Positions 30,103 to 40,488 are shown, counted from the stretch's first letter. The stretch: 64,000 nucleotides of DNA from Pantoea sp. At-9b (GCF_000175935.2 NC_014837.1:3348001-3412000), one strand, 5' to 3'. The notes: a model not told the origin generated them from the letters alone. Numbers and translations are program-made.

Positions 30103-31011
30103 TTAGAAATAACCCTGACGTTTCTTCAGTTCCATCGAACCGGCCTGGTCGCGGTCAATGACACGCCCCTGGCGTTCGCTGGTAGTGGAGACCAGCATCT
30201 CTTCAATAATTTCTGGCAACGTTTGTGCTTCAGATTCCACCGCGCCGGTCAGCGGCCAACAGCCGAGGGTACGGAAACGCACCATGCGTTGTTTGATCAC
30301 TTCACCCGGTTGCAGGTCAATACGGTCATCATCCACCATCATCAGCATGCCATCGCGTTCCAGTACCGGACGCGGTGCCGCGAGATACAGCGGAACAATC
30401 TCGATGTTTTCGAGGAAGATGTACTGCCAGATATCCAGCTCGGTCCAGTTGGAGAGCGGGAACACGCGGATGCTCTCACCTTTGTTGATCTGGCCGTTGT
30501 AGTTGTGCCACAGCTCCGGGCGCTGGTTTTTCGGGTCCCAGCGGTGGAAACGGTCACGGAACGAATAGATACGTTCTTTGGCGCGGGATTTCTCCTCATC
30601 GCGACGCGCGCCACCGAAGGCGGCATCAAAGCCGTATTTATTCAGCGCCTGTTTCAGACCTTCGGTTTTCATGATGTCGGTGTGTTTAGCGCTGCCGTGC
30701 ACAAACGGGTTGATGCCCATTGCCACCCCTTCCGGGTTACGGTGCACCAGCAGCTCCGCGCCCATCGCTTTGATGGTGCGGTCGCGGAACTCATACATTT
30801 CACGGAATTTCCAGCCGGTATCAACGTGCAGCAGCGGAAATGGCAACGTGCCCGGATAGAAGGCTTTGCGTGCCAGATGTAGCATTACCGAGGAGTCCTT
30901 GCCGATGGAGTACATCATCACCGGATTACTGAACTCGGCCGCCACCTCGCGGATGATATGGATACTCTCTGCCTCCAGCTGGCGCAGATGAGTGAGTCGG
31001 TTTTGGTCCAT
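30103..31011 (-). CDS. cysD: Sulfate adenylyltransferase subunit 2
   Basis: Catalytic subunit of ATP sulfurylase; forms adenosine 5'-phosphosulfate and pyrophosphate from ATP and sulfate. 302 residues with the PP-loop [11 protein letters not shown] (34-44), [30 protein letters not shown] and the C-terminal [23 protein letters not shown] seen in pieces. It begins 9 bp after the cysG stop, so siroheme synthase and ATP sulfurylase are expressed together. Confidence 0.98.
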   Translation of the reverse strand: MDQNRLTHLRQLEAESIHIIREVAAEFSNPVMMYSIGKDSSVMLHLARKAFYPGTLPFPLLHVDTGWKFREMYEFRDRTIKAMGAELLVHRNPEGVAMGINPFVHGSAKHTDIMKTEGLKQALNKYGFDAAFGGARRDEEKSRAKERIYSFRDRFHRWDPKNQRPELWHNYNGQINKGESIRVFPLSNWTELDIWQYIFLENIEIVPLYLAAPRPVLERDGMLMMVDDDRIDLQPGEVIKQRMVRFRTLGCWPLTGAVESEAQTLPEIIEEMLVSTTSERQGRVIDRDQAGSMELKKRQGYF

Positions 31012-31020
31012 AATTTTTCC

Positions 31021-32436
31021 TCAAGCCAAATTGACAACGGCGGACTCGCGGGTCCCCTGCTGTGCTGAATGTTGAAACCAGGCGAGTTGCCCGTGCAAAT
31101 TCACAACTTCACCAATCACCAGCAAGGCTGGCGTCGGCGCGACGGCGGCGAGCGCCTCCAACTGGTCTAAGGTGCCGGTCAGCACCTGTTGATCCTGCCG
31201 TGTACCACGACCAATCACCGCAACAGGGGTTGCCGGATCGCGCCCGTGTTCAATCAGTCCGGCAGCAATTTCTGCCGCCTTCACCGTGCCCATATAAATC
31301 GCCAGCGTCTGCCGGGCGCGCGCCAGCGAAGGCCAGTCGATACCGTTGCTGTCTGCCCGGCACTGGCCCGTAATAAACATCACGCTTTGCGCATGGTCAC
31401 GATGGGTTAAAGGGATACCGGCATACGCGGTTGCGCCTGCGGCAGCGGTAATGCCGGGCACCACCTGAAACGGAATACCGGCGGCTTTGGCAGCCTGCAA
31501 CTCTTCACCGCCACGGCCAAAAATAAAGGGGTCGCCGCCTTTCAGGCGCACGACGCGTTTACCTTGCTGCGCCAGTTGCACCAGCAGCCGATTGGTCTCT
31601 TCCTGCGGAACAGAGTGCGCGCCAGCCCGTTTACCGACACAAATACGGTCAGCATCGCGACGCACCAGTTCCAGCACCTCGTCGCTGACCAGATGGTCGT
31701 AGAGCACCACATCGGCCAACTGCATCACCTGTAAGCCGCGCAGTGTCAGCAAACCGCTATCGCCAGGGCCAGCGCCGACCAACGTGATCTCCCCCTGATT
31801 GTCGCTGTCATTCTCCAGTTCGCGATCAAGGGTACGACGCGCTTCATTCACGTTACCCGCCGCCATCTGGCTGGCGAACAGGCCATTAAAAGCACGTTCC
31901 CAGAAGCGACGACGTTCAGACATCTGGCGGTAACGCTGTTTCACTTTGTCACGCCACTGCCCAGCCACCTCGGCCATTTGCCCAAGGTTGGCAGGCAACA
32001 GCGCTTCAATTTTTTCCCGCAACAGTCGAGCCAGCACCGGCGCGGTGCCGCTGGAGGAGATCGCCACCACCAGCGGGGAACGATCGACAATCGACGGGAA
32101 GATAAAGCTGCATTTCGGCTGGTCATCCACCACGTTCACCAGCTTGTGGCGGGCATTGGCAGCCTCAAAGACCTGGCGATTCAGCGCGTTGTCATCGGTG
32201 GCGGCAATCACCAGGAATACGCCATCCAACTGCGCGACATCAAAGGTTTGTGCAATCCACTCAATGGCTGCGATCTCTTGTAGCGCCTGCAACTCATGGC
32301 CCAACTCACGCGCAGCCACCAGCACGCGTGCACCGGCACGCCGCAGCAGTTCGATTTTGCGCGCAGCGATGTCGCCACCGCCGACAACCAGCACCGGACG
32401 GTTTTTGAGATCGGCAAAAAGAGGCAGATAATCCAC
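31021..32436 (-). CDS. cysG: Siroheme synthase CysG (multifunctional), GTG start
   Basis: Makes siroheme, the prosthetic group of sulfite reductase. The N-terminal domain is precorrin-2 dehydrogenase/sirohydrochlorin ferrochelatase (NAD motif [11 protein letters not shown] at 17-27, catalytic region NVVDDQP with Asp104, SSSGT around 128). The C-terminal domain, from about 218 ([14 protein letters not shown]), is uroporphyrinogen-III methyltransferase with [24 protein letters not shown] and [22 protein letters not shown]. The start is taken at GTG 32436 (VDYLPLF, compare MDHLPIF in E. coli), with AAGG upstream; the longer frame to 32574 has no homology. 471 residues. Confidence 0.94.
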   Translation of the reverse strand: MDYLPLFADLKNRPVLVVGGGDIAARKIELLRRAGARVLVAARELGHELQALQEIAAIEWIAQTFDVAQLDGVFLVIAATDDNALNRQVFEAANARHKLVNVVDDQPKCSFIFPSIVDRSPLVVAISSSGTAPVLARLLREKIEALLPANLGQMAEVAGQWRDKVKQRYRQMSERRRFWERAFNGLFASQMAAGNVNEARRTLDRELENDSDNQGEITLVGAGPGDSGLLTLRGLQVMQLADVVLYDHLVSDEVLELVRRDADRICVGKRAGAHSVPQEETNRLLVQLAQQGKRVVRLKGGDPFIFGRGGEELQAAKAAGIPFQVVPGITAAAGATAYAGIPLTHRDHAQSVMFITGQCRADSNGIDWPSLARARQTLAIYMGTVKAAEIAAGLIEHGRDPATPVAVIGRGTRQDQQVLTGTLDQLEALAAVAPTPALLVIGEVVNLHGQLAWFQHSAQQGTRESAVVNLA

Positions 32437-32682
32437 GTTAACCTTGTCAGTTTTACAATAAGTTAACGCGACTATACGTCCCTGCCTTCTGGCAGATGAA
32501 ATTACGAATTGGAATGAGTAGTTACCGAATGGAATAACGACCCAGGATTGTTGAGAACATTTTGTGCTTAGCAAATGATATTGCTGGCGTTTCGGAGCAA
32601 TTCAAATTGTGTAATACCGGTCACAGTTTCATACTAAAGCAGATTTTTTTTAGCATGACGGGATGTCAGAAAAGGACACACT

Positions 32683-33702
32683 ATGTTTGCCACCCTCCGC
32701 CGCGCCCTGCTGGCTGCAGTGATAGCGAGCGGTTTTCCTCTTTTTGCTCAAGCCACGGACACCGTACCGGGGCAGTATGCCGAACAACAATTGCGCCATA
32801 TCGCCACCTATTTCCCTGGCCGCATGAGCGGTAGCCCGGCCGAACTGATGACGGCAGATTATCTGCGCCAACAGTTCACCCAGTTGGGTTATCAGAGCAA
32901 TACCCGCCAGTTTAATACCGGCTATAACTGGCGTGAAAAACAGGGCCAGATGCGCTGGCATAAAGTCACCGCCACCTCAGTGATCGCCGCACGTGCCGGT
33001 AGCGCGCCGCAGGAGATCCTGATTGTGGCGCACCTTGATACCTGGACACCGCTCAGCAGCCGCGAAGCCGACAACAACCTCGGCGGCCTGCGTTTGCAGG
33101 GCGTGGATGACAACGCGTCCGGCCTTGGCGTGATGCTGGAGCTGGCACAACAACTGAGCAAAACGCCGCTCCATTACGGCGTGCGCTTTGTGGCACTGAG
33201 CGCCGGTGAGACCGGGCTGCACGGGATGGATGATTATCTGTCGCGTATGGATGCCAAAGAGAAGAAAAACACCCTGCTGGTGATTGATCTGAACAGCTTG
33301 ATCGTCGGCGATCATCTCTATTTCAATAGCGGGATGAACACCCCCTCCGCCGTGCGGAAGCAAACCAGCGCCCGTGCCATCCAACTGGCGCACCATCTGG
33401 GGATTTCTGCGCTAACCCATACGCTAACCGCGCGGGATTATCCGGGTGTGAATCCTTTTGATAAAGCAGGTATGCCGCTGCTGGACGTCACCGCCAGCAA
33501 CTGGGCGCTGGGGAATAAAGATGGCCAGCAGCAGCGCGCACGCAGCCACCACTTCCCGGATGGCAGTGTACGCCATCAAACCGAGCGTGACAGCCTGAAC
33601 TACCTCGACCACTGGCTACCGGGACGCATCTCTCAACGCACGCGCGATAGCGTGAAAATTCTATTGCCACTGCTCACCGAGCTGGCGAATCCGACAACCT
33701 GA
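32683..33702 (+). CDS. iap: Alkaline phosphatase isozyme conversion aminopeptidase Iap (M28 family)
   Basis: Periplasmic zinc aminopeptidase; in E. coli it trims N-terminal arginine from alkaline phosphatase. 339 residues with a Sec signal (cleavage likely after Ala24, FAQA-TD). Zinc ligand motifs of family M28 are visible: AHLDTW (His117, Asp119), GVDDNASG (Asp142) and SAGETGLHG (Glu176). It is divergent from the cysG operon, as E. coli iap is from cysD, with ribosome-binding site AAAAGGACACACT before the ATG. Confidence 0.92.
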   Translation: MFATLRRALLAAVIASGFPLFAQATDTVPGQYAEQQLRHIATYFPGRMSGSPAELMTADYLRQQFTQLGYQSNTRQFNTGYNWREKQGQMRWHKVTATSVIAARAGSAPQEILIVAHLDTWTPLSSREADNNLGGLRLQGVDDNASGLGVMLELAQQLSKTPLHYGVRFVALSAGETGLHGMDDYLSRMDAKEKKNTLLVIDLNSLIVGDHLYFNSGMNTPSAVRKQTSARAIQLAHHLGISALTHTLTARDYPGVNPFDKAGMPLLDVTASNWALGNKDGQQQRARSHHFPDGSVRHQTERDSLNYLDHWLPGRISQRTRDSVKILLPLLTELANPTT

Positions 33703-33711
33703 GGAACTGAT

Positions 33712-33996
33712 ATGTACGTGGTTTATCTGAACTATTTCCGCCCGGTGGCCGAAGTGGAAGCGTTGCTCGCCCCCCATATTGACTGGCTGGATCGCTATTT
33801 CGCCAACGGCGCGTTTATTGCCGCCGGACGTAAAGATCCGCGCACTGGCGGCATGGTGCTGGTGAAGGATATGGAACGTGCTGAGCTGGATGCGATCCTG
33901 GCGGAAGATCCGTTTGTGGCGGTGGCGAATTACGACGTCACAAAGGTGAATGTGACGCGTGCTGGCGAAGCATTTGCTGGATTAACAGGTATTTAA
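33712..33996 (+). CDS. YciI family protein
   Basis: A 94-residue protein of the YciI (ferredoxin-like dimeric alpha+beta) family: MYVVYLNYFRP, PHIDWLDRYFANGAFIAAG and DPFVAVANYDVTKVNV are the recognisable family segments, with His22 and Asp24 in the usual positions. Family members are proposed to be small lyases or modulators; the reaction is unknown for most. It starts 9 bp after iap (TGAGGAACTGAT ribosome-binding site) and is probably in the same transcript. It occupies the iap-cysH interval. Confidence 0.8.
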   Translation: MYVVYLNYFRPVAEVEALLAPHIDWLDRYFANGAFIAAGRKDPRTGGMVLVKDMERAELDAILAEDPFVAVANYDVTKVNVTRAGEAFAGLTGI

Positions 33997-34001
33997 TTGA
34001 T

Positions 34002-34064
34002 CCGTAGCGGCGCGATTTATCGCGCGATCTTTTAAAAGATGCGCGTTAAATCGCGCCGCTACGG
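34002..34064. repeat. Intergenic palindromic repeat, copy A
   Basis: Perfect 18-bp inverted repeat CCGTAGCGGCGCGATTTA (34002-34019) / TAAATCGCGCCGCTACGG (34047-34064), with a smaller ATCTTTT/AAAAGAT palindrome in the loop. It sits between the convergent ends of the YciI gene and cysH and may serve as a bidirectional terminator. Same family as 39000-39073, 51361-51420 and 60469-60498. Confidence 0.9.
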
Positions 34065-34073
34065 GTGAAAAGA

Positions 34074-34808
34074 TTAGCCTTCGTGCAGGCCGCACTCACG
34101 CTTCAGGCCAAAGAAACGCGTTTCCTCTTCCGCCATGCCCGGTTCCCACTTCTTCGTGGTATGGGTATCCCCGACCGACAGATAGCCTTCATCCCACAGC
34201 GGATGGTATTTCAGGCCGTGCTGTTTCAGATACTGATGCACCTGGCGGTTATCCCAGTCGATAATCGGCAGCACCTTAAATACGCCACGCTGAATCGCCA
34301 ACACCGGCAAATGTGCACGGCTGCCGGACTGATCGCGCCGCAGGCCAGCAAACCAAGTTTGCGCCCCCAGCGTTTCCAGCGCGCGGTTCATCGGTTCCAC
34401 TTTGTTGATCTGGTTGTATTTCTCGATCCCATCAACACCCTGTTCCCATAGCTTGCCATAGCGTGCTTCCTGCCAGGCCGGTGAGGTTTCAGCCCGGAAC
34501 ACCTGTAGATTCAGGTTAAGCTTCTCGGTCAGCTCATCGATAAAACGGTAAGTTTCCGGGAACAGATAACCGGTGTCAGTGAGGATCACCGGCATATCCG
34601 GCTGCTGCTGCGTGACCATATGCAGCAACACCGCCGCCTGAATACCAAAACTGGACGACAGCACAAACCCGCCGGGTAGCTGTTGCAAAGCCCAGCTCAG
34701 GCGATCTTCTGCTGATTGTTTTTCCAGCTGCGCGTTGGTTTCTGCCAACGCCATGACACGATCAATTTTGGGTAAATCATTCAGTGCTGCGAGATCGAGT
34801 ACCGTCAT
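34074..34808 (-). CDS. cysH: Phosphoadenylyl-sulfate reductase
   Basis: Reduces PAPS to sulfite and PAP with thioredoxin. 244 residues, the E. coli length. It has the PP-loop-like [42 protein letters not shown] and the C-terminal ECGLHEG with redox-active Cys239. The enterobacterial form lacks the iron-sulfur CC motifs of APS reductases. The ATG at 34808 overlaps the cysI stop (ATGA). Last gene of cysJ-cysI-cysH. Confidence 0.98.
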   Translation of the reverse strand: MTVLDLAALNDLPKIDRVMALAETNAQLEKQSAEDRLSWALQQLPGGFVLSSSFGIQAAVLLHMVTQQQPDMPVILTDTGYLFPETYRFIDELTEKLNLNLQVFRAETSPAWQEARYGKLWEQGVDGIEKYNQINKVEPMNRALETLGAQTWFAGLRRDQSGSRAHLPVLAIQRGVFKVLPIIDWDNRQVHQYLKQHGLKYHPLWDEGYLSVGDTHTTKKWEPGMAEEETRFFGLKRECGLHEG

Positions 34809-36529
34809 ACTGCCTCCGGGTCCCAAAAATCACGGGCGGGATCAACCACTGGCTTCACGATGCCCGCGCGAATCACGAAGTCGCCAAAACCTTCTTCACC
34901 GTTACGCTCTTTCGCCCAGCGCCCCACCAGCTCATCAATGCTGGCGAGGATCTCCCCTTCCGTGATGTTCTCACGATACATACGCGGAATACGGGTGCCG
35001 ATGCGGTTGCCGCCAATATGCAGGTTGTAACGTCCTGGCGCTTTGCCCACCAGACCGATTTCGGCCAGCATGGCACGACCACAACCGTTGGGACAACCGG
35101 TAACGCGTAACACTATGTGCTCATCACCGACGCCATGGCCATGCATAATCTCTTCGACTTTGGTCACGAACGATGGCAGGAAGCGCTCAGCTTCGGCCAT
35201 CGCCAGCGGACAGGTCGGGAAGGAGACGCAGGCCATCGAGTTTTCACGCTGCGGCGTCACCTGCTCCATCAAACCGTGCTCACGCGCAATGGCTTCGATC
35301 TGCGCTTTTTGCTTCTCCGGTACCCCGGCGACAATCAGGTTCTGATTCGCGGTAAGGCGGAAATCGCCCTGATGCACTTTTGCGATTTCAGCGATGCCGC
35401 GCTTCAGCGGACGGCCCGGGTAATCCAGCAGACGACCGTTTTCAATAAACAGCGTCAGGTGCCACTTCTTATCCACGCCTTTGATCCAGCCAATACGATC
35501 GCCACGGGTGGTGAATTCGTAAGGACGCGTCGGTGCAAAGGTGATACCGGCACGTTTTTCTACTTCGGCTTTAAAGGTTTCCACGCCCACGCGTTCCAGC
35601 GTGTATTTGGTTTTGGCGTTTTTACGATCGGTACGGTTGCCCCAGTCACGCTGGGTGGTCACCACCGCCGCCGCGACATCGAGGATCTTCTCCACCGGCA
35701 GGAAGCCAAATTCGCTGGCAGTACGTGCGTAAGTGGCTTTATTGCCGTGATCGATCGACAGACCACCGCCCACCAGCAGGTTAAAGCCCACCAGCTTGCC
35801 TTTCTCGGCGATGGCAATGAAGTTGAGATCGTTAGCGTGCAGATCCACATCGTTATGCGGCGGGATCACTACCGTGGTTTTGAACTTACGTGGCAGGTAA
35901 GTTTCCCCGAGAATCGGCTCCTCATCGGTAGTCGCGACTTTCTCCTGATCCCACCAGATCTCAGCGTAGGCGCGCGTCTTCGGCAGCAGATGCTCCGACA
36001 GTTTTTTCGCCCACTCGTAAGCTTCCTGGTGCAGCGCTGACTCCACCGGGTTGGAGGTACAGAGCACGTTACGGTTCACGTCGTTCGCGGTTGCCAGCGC
36101 GTCGAGGCCCACTTCGTGCAGCATCTGGTGCGTCGGCTTGACGTTCTTTTTCAGAATACCGTGAAACTGGAACGTCTGGCGGTTGGTCAGACGGATGCTG
36201 CCATAAATGGTTTTATCGGTCGCAAATTTATCAATCGCCAGCCATTGGGTTGGCGTGATGATGCCACCCGGCAAACGGCAACGCAGCATCATGGCATGGC
36301 GCGGTTCGAGTTTCTGCGCCGCACGTTCCGCACGGATATCACGGTCATCCTGCTGGTACATGCCGTGGAAACGGATCAGCAGGAAGTTATCGCCGTTAAA
36401 GCCACCGGTCAGACCATCGTCGAGATCTTCAAGGATGGTGCCGCGCAGATAATTGCTCTGTTTTTTCAGACGCTCGGCGTCAACAAGTTTGCCTTCAACG
36501 ACCAGCGGTCCAGGGTGTTTTTCACTCAT
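34805..36529 (-). CDS. cysI: Sulfite reductase [NADPH] hemoprotein beta subunit
   Basis: Siroheme and 4Fe-4S subunit that carries out the six-electron reduction of sulfite to sulfide. 574 residues; the cluster/siroheme cysteines are in [11 protein letters not shown] and [10 protein letters not shown] in the last quarter, and substrate-binding arginines lie in GGIITPTQW and [14 protein letters not shown]. The start shares one base with the cysJ stop (TAATG). Siroheme is supplied by the cysG gene 2.4 kb away. Confidence 0.98.
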   Translation of the reverse strand: MSEKHPGPLVVEGKLVDAERLKKQSNYLRGTILEDLDDGLTGGFNGDNFLLIRFHGMYQQDDRDIRAERAAQKLEPRHAMMLRCRLPGGIITPTQWLAIDKFATDKTIYGSIRLTNRQTFQFHGILKKNVKPTHQMLHEVGLDALATANDVNRNVLCTSNPVESALHQEAYEWAKKLSEHLLPKTRAYAEIWWDQEKVATTDEEPILGETYLPRKFKTTVVIPPHNDVDLHANDLNFIAIAEKGKLVGFNLLVGGGLSIDHGNKATYARTASEFGFLPVEKILDVAAAVVTTQRDWGNRTDRKNAKTKYTLERVGVETFKAEVEKRAGITFAPTRPYEFTTRGDRIGWIKGVDKKWHLTLFIENGRLLDYPGRPLKRGIAEIAKVHQGDFRLTANQNLIVAGVPEKQKAQIEAIAREHGLMEQVTPQRENSMACVSFPTCPLAMAEAERFLPSFVTKVEEIMHGHGVGDEHIVLRVTGCPNGCGRAMLAEIGLVGKAPGRYNLHIGGNRIGTRIPRMYRENITEGEILASIDELVGRWAKERNGEEGFGDFVIRAGIVKPVVDPARDFWDPEAV

Positions 36530-38334
36530 TAGTAAACGTCTCGCTGATAACGGCGCTCAATGCGCAGCTCACTTAAAAACTCGTCAGCCGTTTCACGATC
36601 CATTGCACCGTGCTCGACCACCACATCCAGTAATGCCTGCTCAACGTCTTTCGCCATGCGATTGGCGTCGCCGCAGACGTAAAGGTGCGCGCCCTCTTCA
36701 ATCCAGCGCCACACTTCCGCGCCTTTCGCCCGGATTTTATCTTGTACGTAAATCTTCTCAGCCTGATCGCGCGACCAGGCGAGGTCGATATGGGTTAGCA
36801 AGCCGTCTTTGACATACTTCTGCCACTCAACCTGATACAGGAAATCGTCGGTGAAGTGTGGGTTGCCAAAGAACAACCAGTTTTTACCGCCAGCGCCCTC
36901 ATTATCGCGCTGCTGCATAAAGGCGCGGAACGGTGCGATCCCGGTGCCCGGCCCGATCATAATCACCGGCGTATCCGGGTTGGCGGGCAGGCGGAAGTTG
37001 TCGTTATGTTCGATAAACACCCGGATGTCGCTGTCTTCTGCCAGACGATCTGCCAGCCAGGTGGAAGCACCGCCACCACGTTGACGCCCCTCAATCTCGA
37101 AGCGTACCGCACCCACCGTGATATGCACTTCAGTCTCGTTCTCAGCCTGAGAGGAGGCAATGGAATACAGGCGCGGCGTCAAAGGACGCAGCAGGCTGGT
37201 CAGCTGTTCTGCATTCAACTCGGTCGGTGCCTGACGCACCATATCGACAATCGGCAGGCTTTGTGCGTAGTGCTGGAGTTGCGGCTTATCACCGACCAGC
37301 GCCAGCAGCGCATCGTTACGTGACAGCGCAGCGTATTGCTCGACGATTTGCGGCGTATTGACCGTCAGCTCAAAATGACGTTGCAGCGCCTCCGCCAGCG
37401 GTAAGGTTTCACCGTGGATCGCCACCGGCTCATCGCCTTTCAACCACAACAACTCCAGCAGCTCTTTGACCAACAGCGGATCGTTTTCAAACCACACGCC
37501 GAGGGCATCGCCCGGCTGGTAGCGCAGACCCGAATCGCCCAGATCGATTTCGATATGACGCACGTCTTTGTCGGAATCACGACCGGTGATTTTCTGGTTA
37601 ACGGCAAAACTGGCGGTCAGTGGTGCTTCTTTGCTGTACGGGCTGCTGTGGATTTCATTGACGCTACCGGCAGCGGTTGCGGCCAACGGGGCAGGTGATC
37701 CGCTCGGTACGCGCGATTGCAGAATGTCAGTGATCTGCTTACGCCAGGCACTGGCCTGATCGGCATATTCCACATCGGCATCGACGCGATCCAGCAGACG
37801 TTCTGCGCCAAGCTCCGCCAGACGGCTGTCGAAGTCCTTACCGGCTTTGCTGAAGAATTCGTAAGAGGTATCGCCCAGGCCAAACACGGCAAAGGCCGCG
37901 CCCTTCAGGCTCGGCGCTTTTTTCGACATCAGGAATTTATGCAGGGCCACCGCCTCTTCTGGCGGTTCGCCTTCGCCCTGGGTGGAGGTCACCACGACCA
38001 GCAGTTTTTCCTGACCGATCTGTTTGAATTTGTAGTCACCGGCATTCACCAGGTTGACGTTCAGTTTCGCCGCCAACAGGTCATCACGCAGTTGCTCTGC
38101 CAGGCGACGGGCATTGCCGGTTTGCGATGCCGAGATCAATAGGATGGTCGGCACCTCGGCCTGCACCGGTGCCGGTGTGGCGACGGCGCCAGGTGTCTGG
38201 TTGACCATGCCCCAGAAATAACCCGAAAGCCATGCCATTTGGGTGGTAGAGAAATCGGTTGTCGCTGCCTGTAAGCGCGCGAGTTGCTCCGGGGTTAGCG
38301 GCAGCAGTGAACCTGGGGGTGCCTGAGTCGTCAT
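36529..38334 (-). CDS. cysJ: Sulfite reductase [NADPH] flavoprotein alpha subunit
   Basis: Passes electrons from NADPH through FAD and FMN to CysI. 601 residues: flavodoxin domain (about 65-205; [37 protein letters not shown]), an FAD-binding ferredoxin-reductase domain (RLYSIASSQ) and a C-terminal NADPH domain ([35 protein letters not shown]), ending in RYQRDVY. First gene of the cysJIH operon; the 295-bp region to queD (38335-38629) should contain its CysB-dependent promoter, which I could not pinpoint. Confidence 0.98.
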   Translation of the reverse strand: MTTQAPPGSLLPLTPEQLARLQAATTDFSTTQMAWLSGYFWGMVNQTPGAVATPAPVQAEVPTILLISASQTGNARRLAEQLRDDLLAAKLNVNLVNAGDYKFKQIGQEKLLVVVTSTQGEGEPPEEAVALHKFLMSKKAPSLKGAAFAVFGLGDTSYEFFSKAGKDFDSRLAELGAERLLDRVDADVEYADQASAWRKQITDILQSRVPSGSPAPLAATAAGSVNEIHSSPYSKEAPLTASFAVNQKITGRDSDKDVRHIEIDLGDSGLRYQPGDALGVWFENDPLLVKELLELLWLKGDEPVAIHGETLPLAEALQRHFELTVNTPQIVEQYAALSRNDALLALVGDKPQLQHYAQSLPIVDMVRQAPTELNAEQLTSLLRPLTPRLYSIASSQAENETEVHITVGAVRFEIEGRQRGGGASTWLADRLAEDSDIRVFIEHNDNFRLPANPDTPVIMIGPGTGIAPFRAFMQQRDNEGAGGKNWLFFGNPHFTDDFLYQVEWQKYVKDGLLTHIDLAWSRDQAEKIYVQDKIRAKGAEVWRWIEEGAHLYVCGDANRMAKDVEQALLDVVVEHGAMDRETADEFLSELRIERRYQRDVY

Positions 38335-38629
38335 CGCGTTAAAAATTCCAGTATCAGAAGTCCGGACCGTAAAATGGCGGAAGAGTGAATAGGTTACCGG
38401 CCCGTATATTAACGATTAAATAAAGCTTCGACATAATAAATAACCAAAATGACTAAGTGGTTTTTCGGGTAATGCTAACCAGCAAAAGTGGTAAATAAAG
38501 CAATTTATATTCAATGAGTTAATTTATCGTCTGGCGAGGCTGAGTGCGCAAAATGCCGCGTTCAGAGGTAACGGGTGCTAAAAATCTGCATTTCAGGTAG
38601 ACTTTAGCCGATTTTATGTTGAGGCCATT

Positions 38630-38989
38630 ATGTCTACCACGTTGTTTAAAGAGTTCCAGTTTGAAGCGGCGCACCGCTTACCGCACGTGCCTGAAGGGCA
38701 TAAATGCGGTCGTTTGCACGGTCACTCCTTTCTGGTGCGGCTGGAAATTACCGGAGAAGTGGATGCTTATACCGGTTGGGTTATGGATTTTGCAGAACTG
38801 AAAGCGGCCTTTGCGCCCCTTTATGACCGCCTCGATCACCACTATCTCAATGACATCCCGGGTCTGGAGAATCCCACCAGTGAAGTGCTGGCAAAATGGA
38901 TTTGGGATGAGATGAAGCCAATTCTGCCGGAATTGAGCGCCGTAATGATCAAGGAAACCTGCACCGCTGGCTGCGTCTATCGCGGGTAA
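38630..38989 (+). CDS. queD: 6-carboxy-5,6,7,8-tetrahydropterin synthase QueD
   Basis: Converts dihydroneopterin triphosphate to 6-carboxytetrahydropterin, the second step toward queuosine. 119 residues; zinc ligands His15 (EAAHRL), His30 and His32 (RLHGHSF), catalytic Cys26 (KCGR), and [17 protein letters not shown] lies five bases before the ATG. It is divergent from cysJ, the same neighbour as in E. coli. The next step, queE, is 0.8 kb further on. Confidence 0.97.
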   Translation: MSTTLFKEFQFEAAHRLPHVPEGHKCGRLHGHSFLVRLEITGEVDAYTGWVMDFAELKAAFAPLYDRLDHHYLNDIPGLENPTSEVLAKWIWDEMKPILPELSAVMIKETCTAGCVYRG

Positions 38990-38999
38990 GGCTCCGTAT

Positions 39000-39073
39000 C
39001 GTAGCGGCGCGATTTATCGCGTAGTTCCATGCGCGATGCAGGAAAAACCTGCGCGATAAATCGCGCCGCTACG
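39000..39073. repeat. Intergenic palindromic repeat, copy B
   Basis: 22-bp inverted repeat (39000-39021 and 39052-39073) whose arm begins CGTAGCGGCGCGATTTATCG. The 30-base loop (AGTTCCATGCGCGATGCAGG then AAAAACCTG) resembles the interior of copy C. It lies just after queD and before the exported pyrophosphatase. Confidence 0.9.
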
Positions 39074-39170
39074 GAATATGTCTTAAGACTTCTTTACATT
39101 CCTATCATCTGGCTGTCATCAACAGCCCCTACGTTGTTGTCTCCTTCATTAAAGATCAAGAGAATCAACA

Positions 39171-39770
39171 ATGAACCTGGTAAAACGCCTTTCCCTGATT
39201 GCGATTTTTATTTCCGCCTCTGCTGCCGTTCAGGCGCAAAACGTGCTGGATTTCCCACAGCCTGATAACGTGCCGGAGGAGTTTTATGCCGTCACCGAAA
39301 TCCCGGCCGGGGGTAACATCAAGTATGAAACCGACGCAAAAACCGGTTTTATCGTGGCTGACCGTTTCCAGTCGATGCCGGTGGCTTATCCGGCTAACTA
39401 CGGCTCGCTGACCCAGTCACTGGGTGGCGATGGCGATCCGCTGGATGTGATTTTCTACAGTCGCGCCCCACTGCAACCGGGTACCCTGATCAAGCTGCGC
39501 CCGATCGGCGTACTGAAGATGATCGATGGTGGCGAAGTGGACGATAAAATCGTCGCAGTACCGGCGAGCAAAATCGATCCCACCTATGACGATATCAAAG
39601 CCATGAGCGATCTGCCGAAGATCGAGCAGGAACGTTTGCAGGCGTTCTTTCGCGTGTACAAGCAACTGCCGGACGGCCGCAAGAAAGTGGAGCTGAATGG
39701 TTTCCAGGATGCGGTGGCGGCGAAGACCGAGATCAAAAAGGCGTTTGAAGCCTATAAAGCGAAGCAGTAA
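39171..39770 (+). CDS. Exported (Sec signal) family I inorganic pyrophosphatase
   Basis: Hydrolyses pyrophosphate to phosphate, probably in the periplasm. 199 residues: a clear Sec signal peptide (MNLVKRLSLIAIFISASAAV, cleavage likely after Ala22, VQA-QN) precedes a complete family I pyrophosphatase domain. All active-site residues of E. coli Ppa have counterparts: Glu43, Lys51, Glu53, Arg65, Tyr73, Tyr77, Asp87/Asp89/Asp92 (DGDPLD), Asp119, Asp124, Lys126, Tyr163 and Lys164. The cytosolic housekeeping ppa is expected elsewhere in the genome. The physiological role of an exported enzyme is not known. It stands alone between queD and queE. Confidence 0.88.
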   Translation: MNLVKRLSLIAIFISASAAVQAQNVLDFPQPDNVPEEFYAVTEIPAGGNIKYETDAKTGFIVADRFQSMPVAYPANYGSLTQSLGGDGDPLDVIFYSRAPLQPGTLIKLRPIGVLKMIDGGEVDDKIVAVPASKIDPTYDDIKAMSDLPKIEQERLQAFFRVYKQLPDGRKKVELNGFQDAVAAKTEIKKAFEAYKAKQ

Positions 39771-39782
39771 TCACCGCCAGAG

Positions 39783-39802
39783 CGGCGCGAACTTTCGCGC
39801 CG
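39783..39802. terminator. Hairpin between convergent pyrophosphatase and queE genes
   Basis: CGGCGCGAA (39783-39791) pairs with TTCGCGCCG (39794-39802); short TTT follows on the plus strand. Probable bidirectional terminator. Confidence 0.6.
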
Positions 39803-39816
39803 TTTCGCTACCGTGA

Positions 39817-40488
39817 TCAGGCGATATTGAGATATTTGTGCGTCTGCATCGACAAGCGCCAGTTGCGGGCGATACAAGTCTCAATGCACAGTTTGGTTGC
39901 GGCATCACCACGACTGATCGGTTGCAGCGCAATAATACGTTTTTTCTCGTCATGCAATCCCGCCAGCAGCGCATCCAACGCTTCAACATCACGCACGCGT
40001 GCCACCGGATGTTTGATCTCATCAGCGCGCTGCAACGCCTGCGGCAGTACATCATAGCCTCCGCGCATATTCACCTTGGGTGAAACGGTCACCCAGGTGG
40101 AGTCGGAACAGCGTATTTCATGGGTGCCACTGGTTTCAATCTGGCAGGCAAAACCCGCGGCTTCCAGTGCGCTGGTGAGCGGACGTAAATCGTAGATGGC
40201 CGGTTCACCACCGGTGATCACCACGTGGCGTGCGGTCCAGCCCTGGCGCTGAATAGTGTCAATCAGCATCGCTGCATCAGCGTTGCCCCAGGCATCGCTT
40301 TCAACCGTCTTGACCAGAATGTCGCCGAGCGAGGTCTCCCGATCTGCCAGCTTTTCCCAGGTATGTTTGGTATCACACCAGCTACAGCCGACCGGACATC
40401 CCTGCAAGCGGATGAACAGCGCGGGAACGCCCGTGTAAAAACCTTCGCCCTGCAGCGTCTGGAACATTTCGTTAATCGGGTAGTACAT
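39817..40488 (-). CDS. queE: 7-carboxy-7-deazaguanine synthase QueE
   Basis: Radical SAM enzyme that contracts the ring of 6-carboxytetrahydropterin to 7-carboxy-7-deazaguanine, the third step of the queuosine pathway. 223 residues; cluster-binding cysteines Cys31, Cys35 and Cys38 (GCPVGCSWCDTKHTWE), substrate motif ITGGEPAIYD, and the C-terminus CIARNWRLSMQTHKYLNIA as in E. coli. It is convergent with the pyrophosphatase gene and upstream of nothing obvious; eno lies behind it on the same strand with its own terminator. Confidence 0.96.
   Translation of the reverse strand: MYYPINEMFQTLQGEGFYTGVPALFIRLQGCPVGCSWCDTKHTWEKLADRETSLGDILVKTVESDAWGNADAAMLIDTIQRQGWTARHVVITGGEPAIYDLRPLTSALEAAGFACQIETSGTHEIRCSDSTWVTVSPKVNMRGGYDVLPQALQRADEIKHPVARVRDVEALDALLAGLHDEKKRIIALQPISRGDAATKLCIETCIARNWRLSMQTHKYLNIA

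Noticed and set aside
35117..36040. 307-codon plus-strand frame
   Set aside because: Antisense to cysI; same reason.
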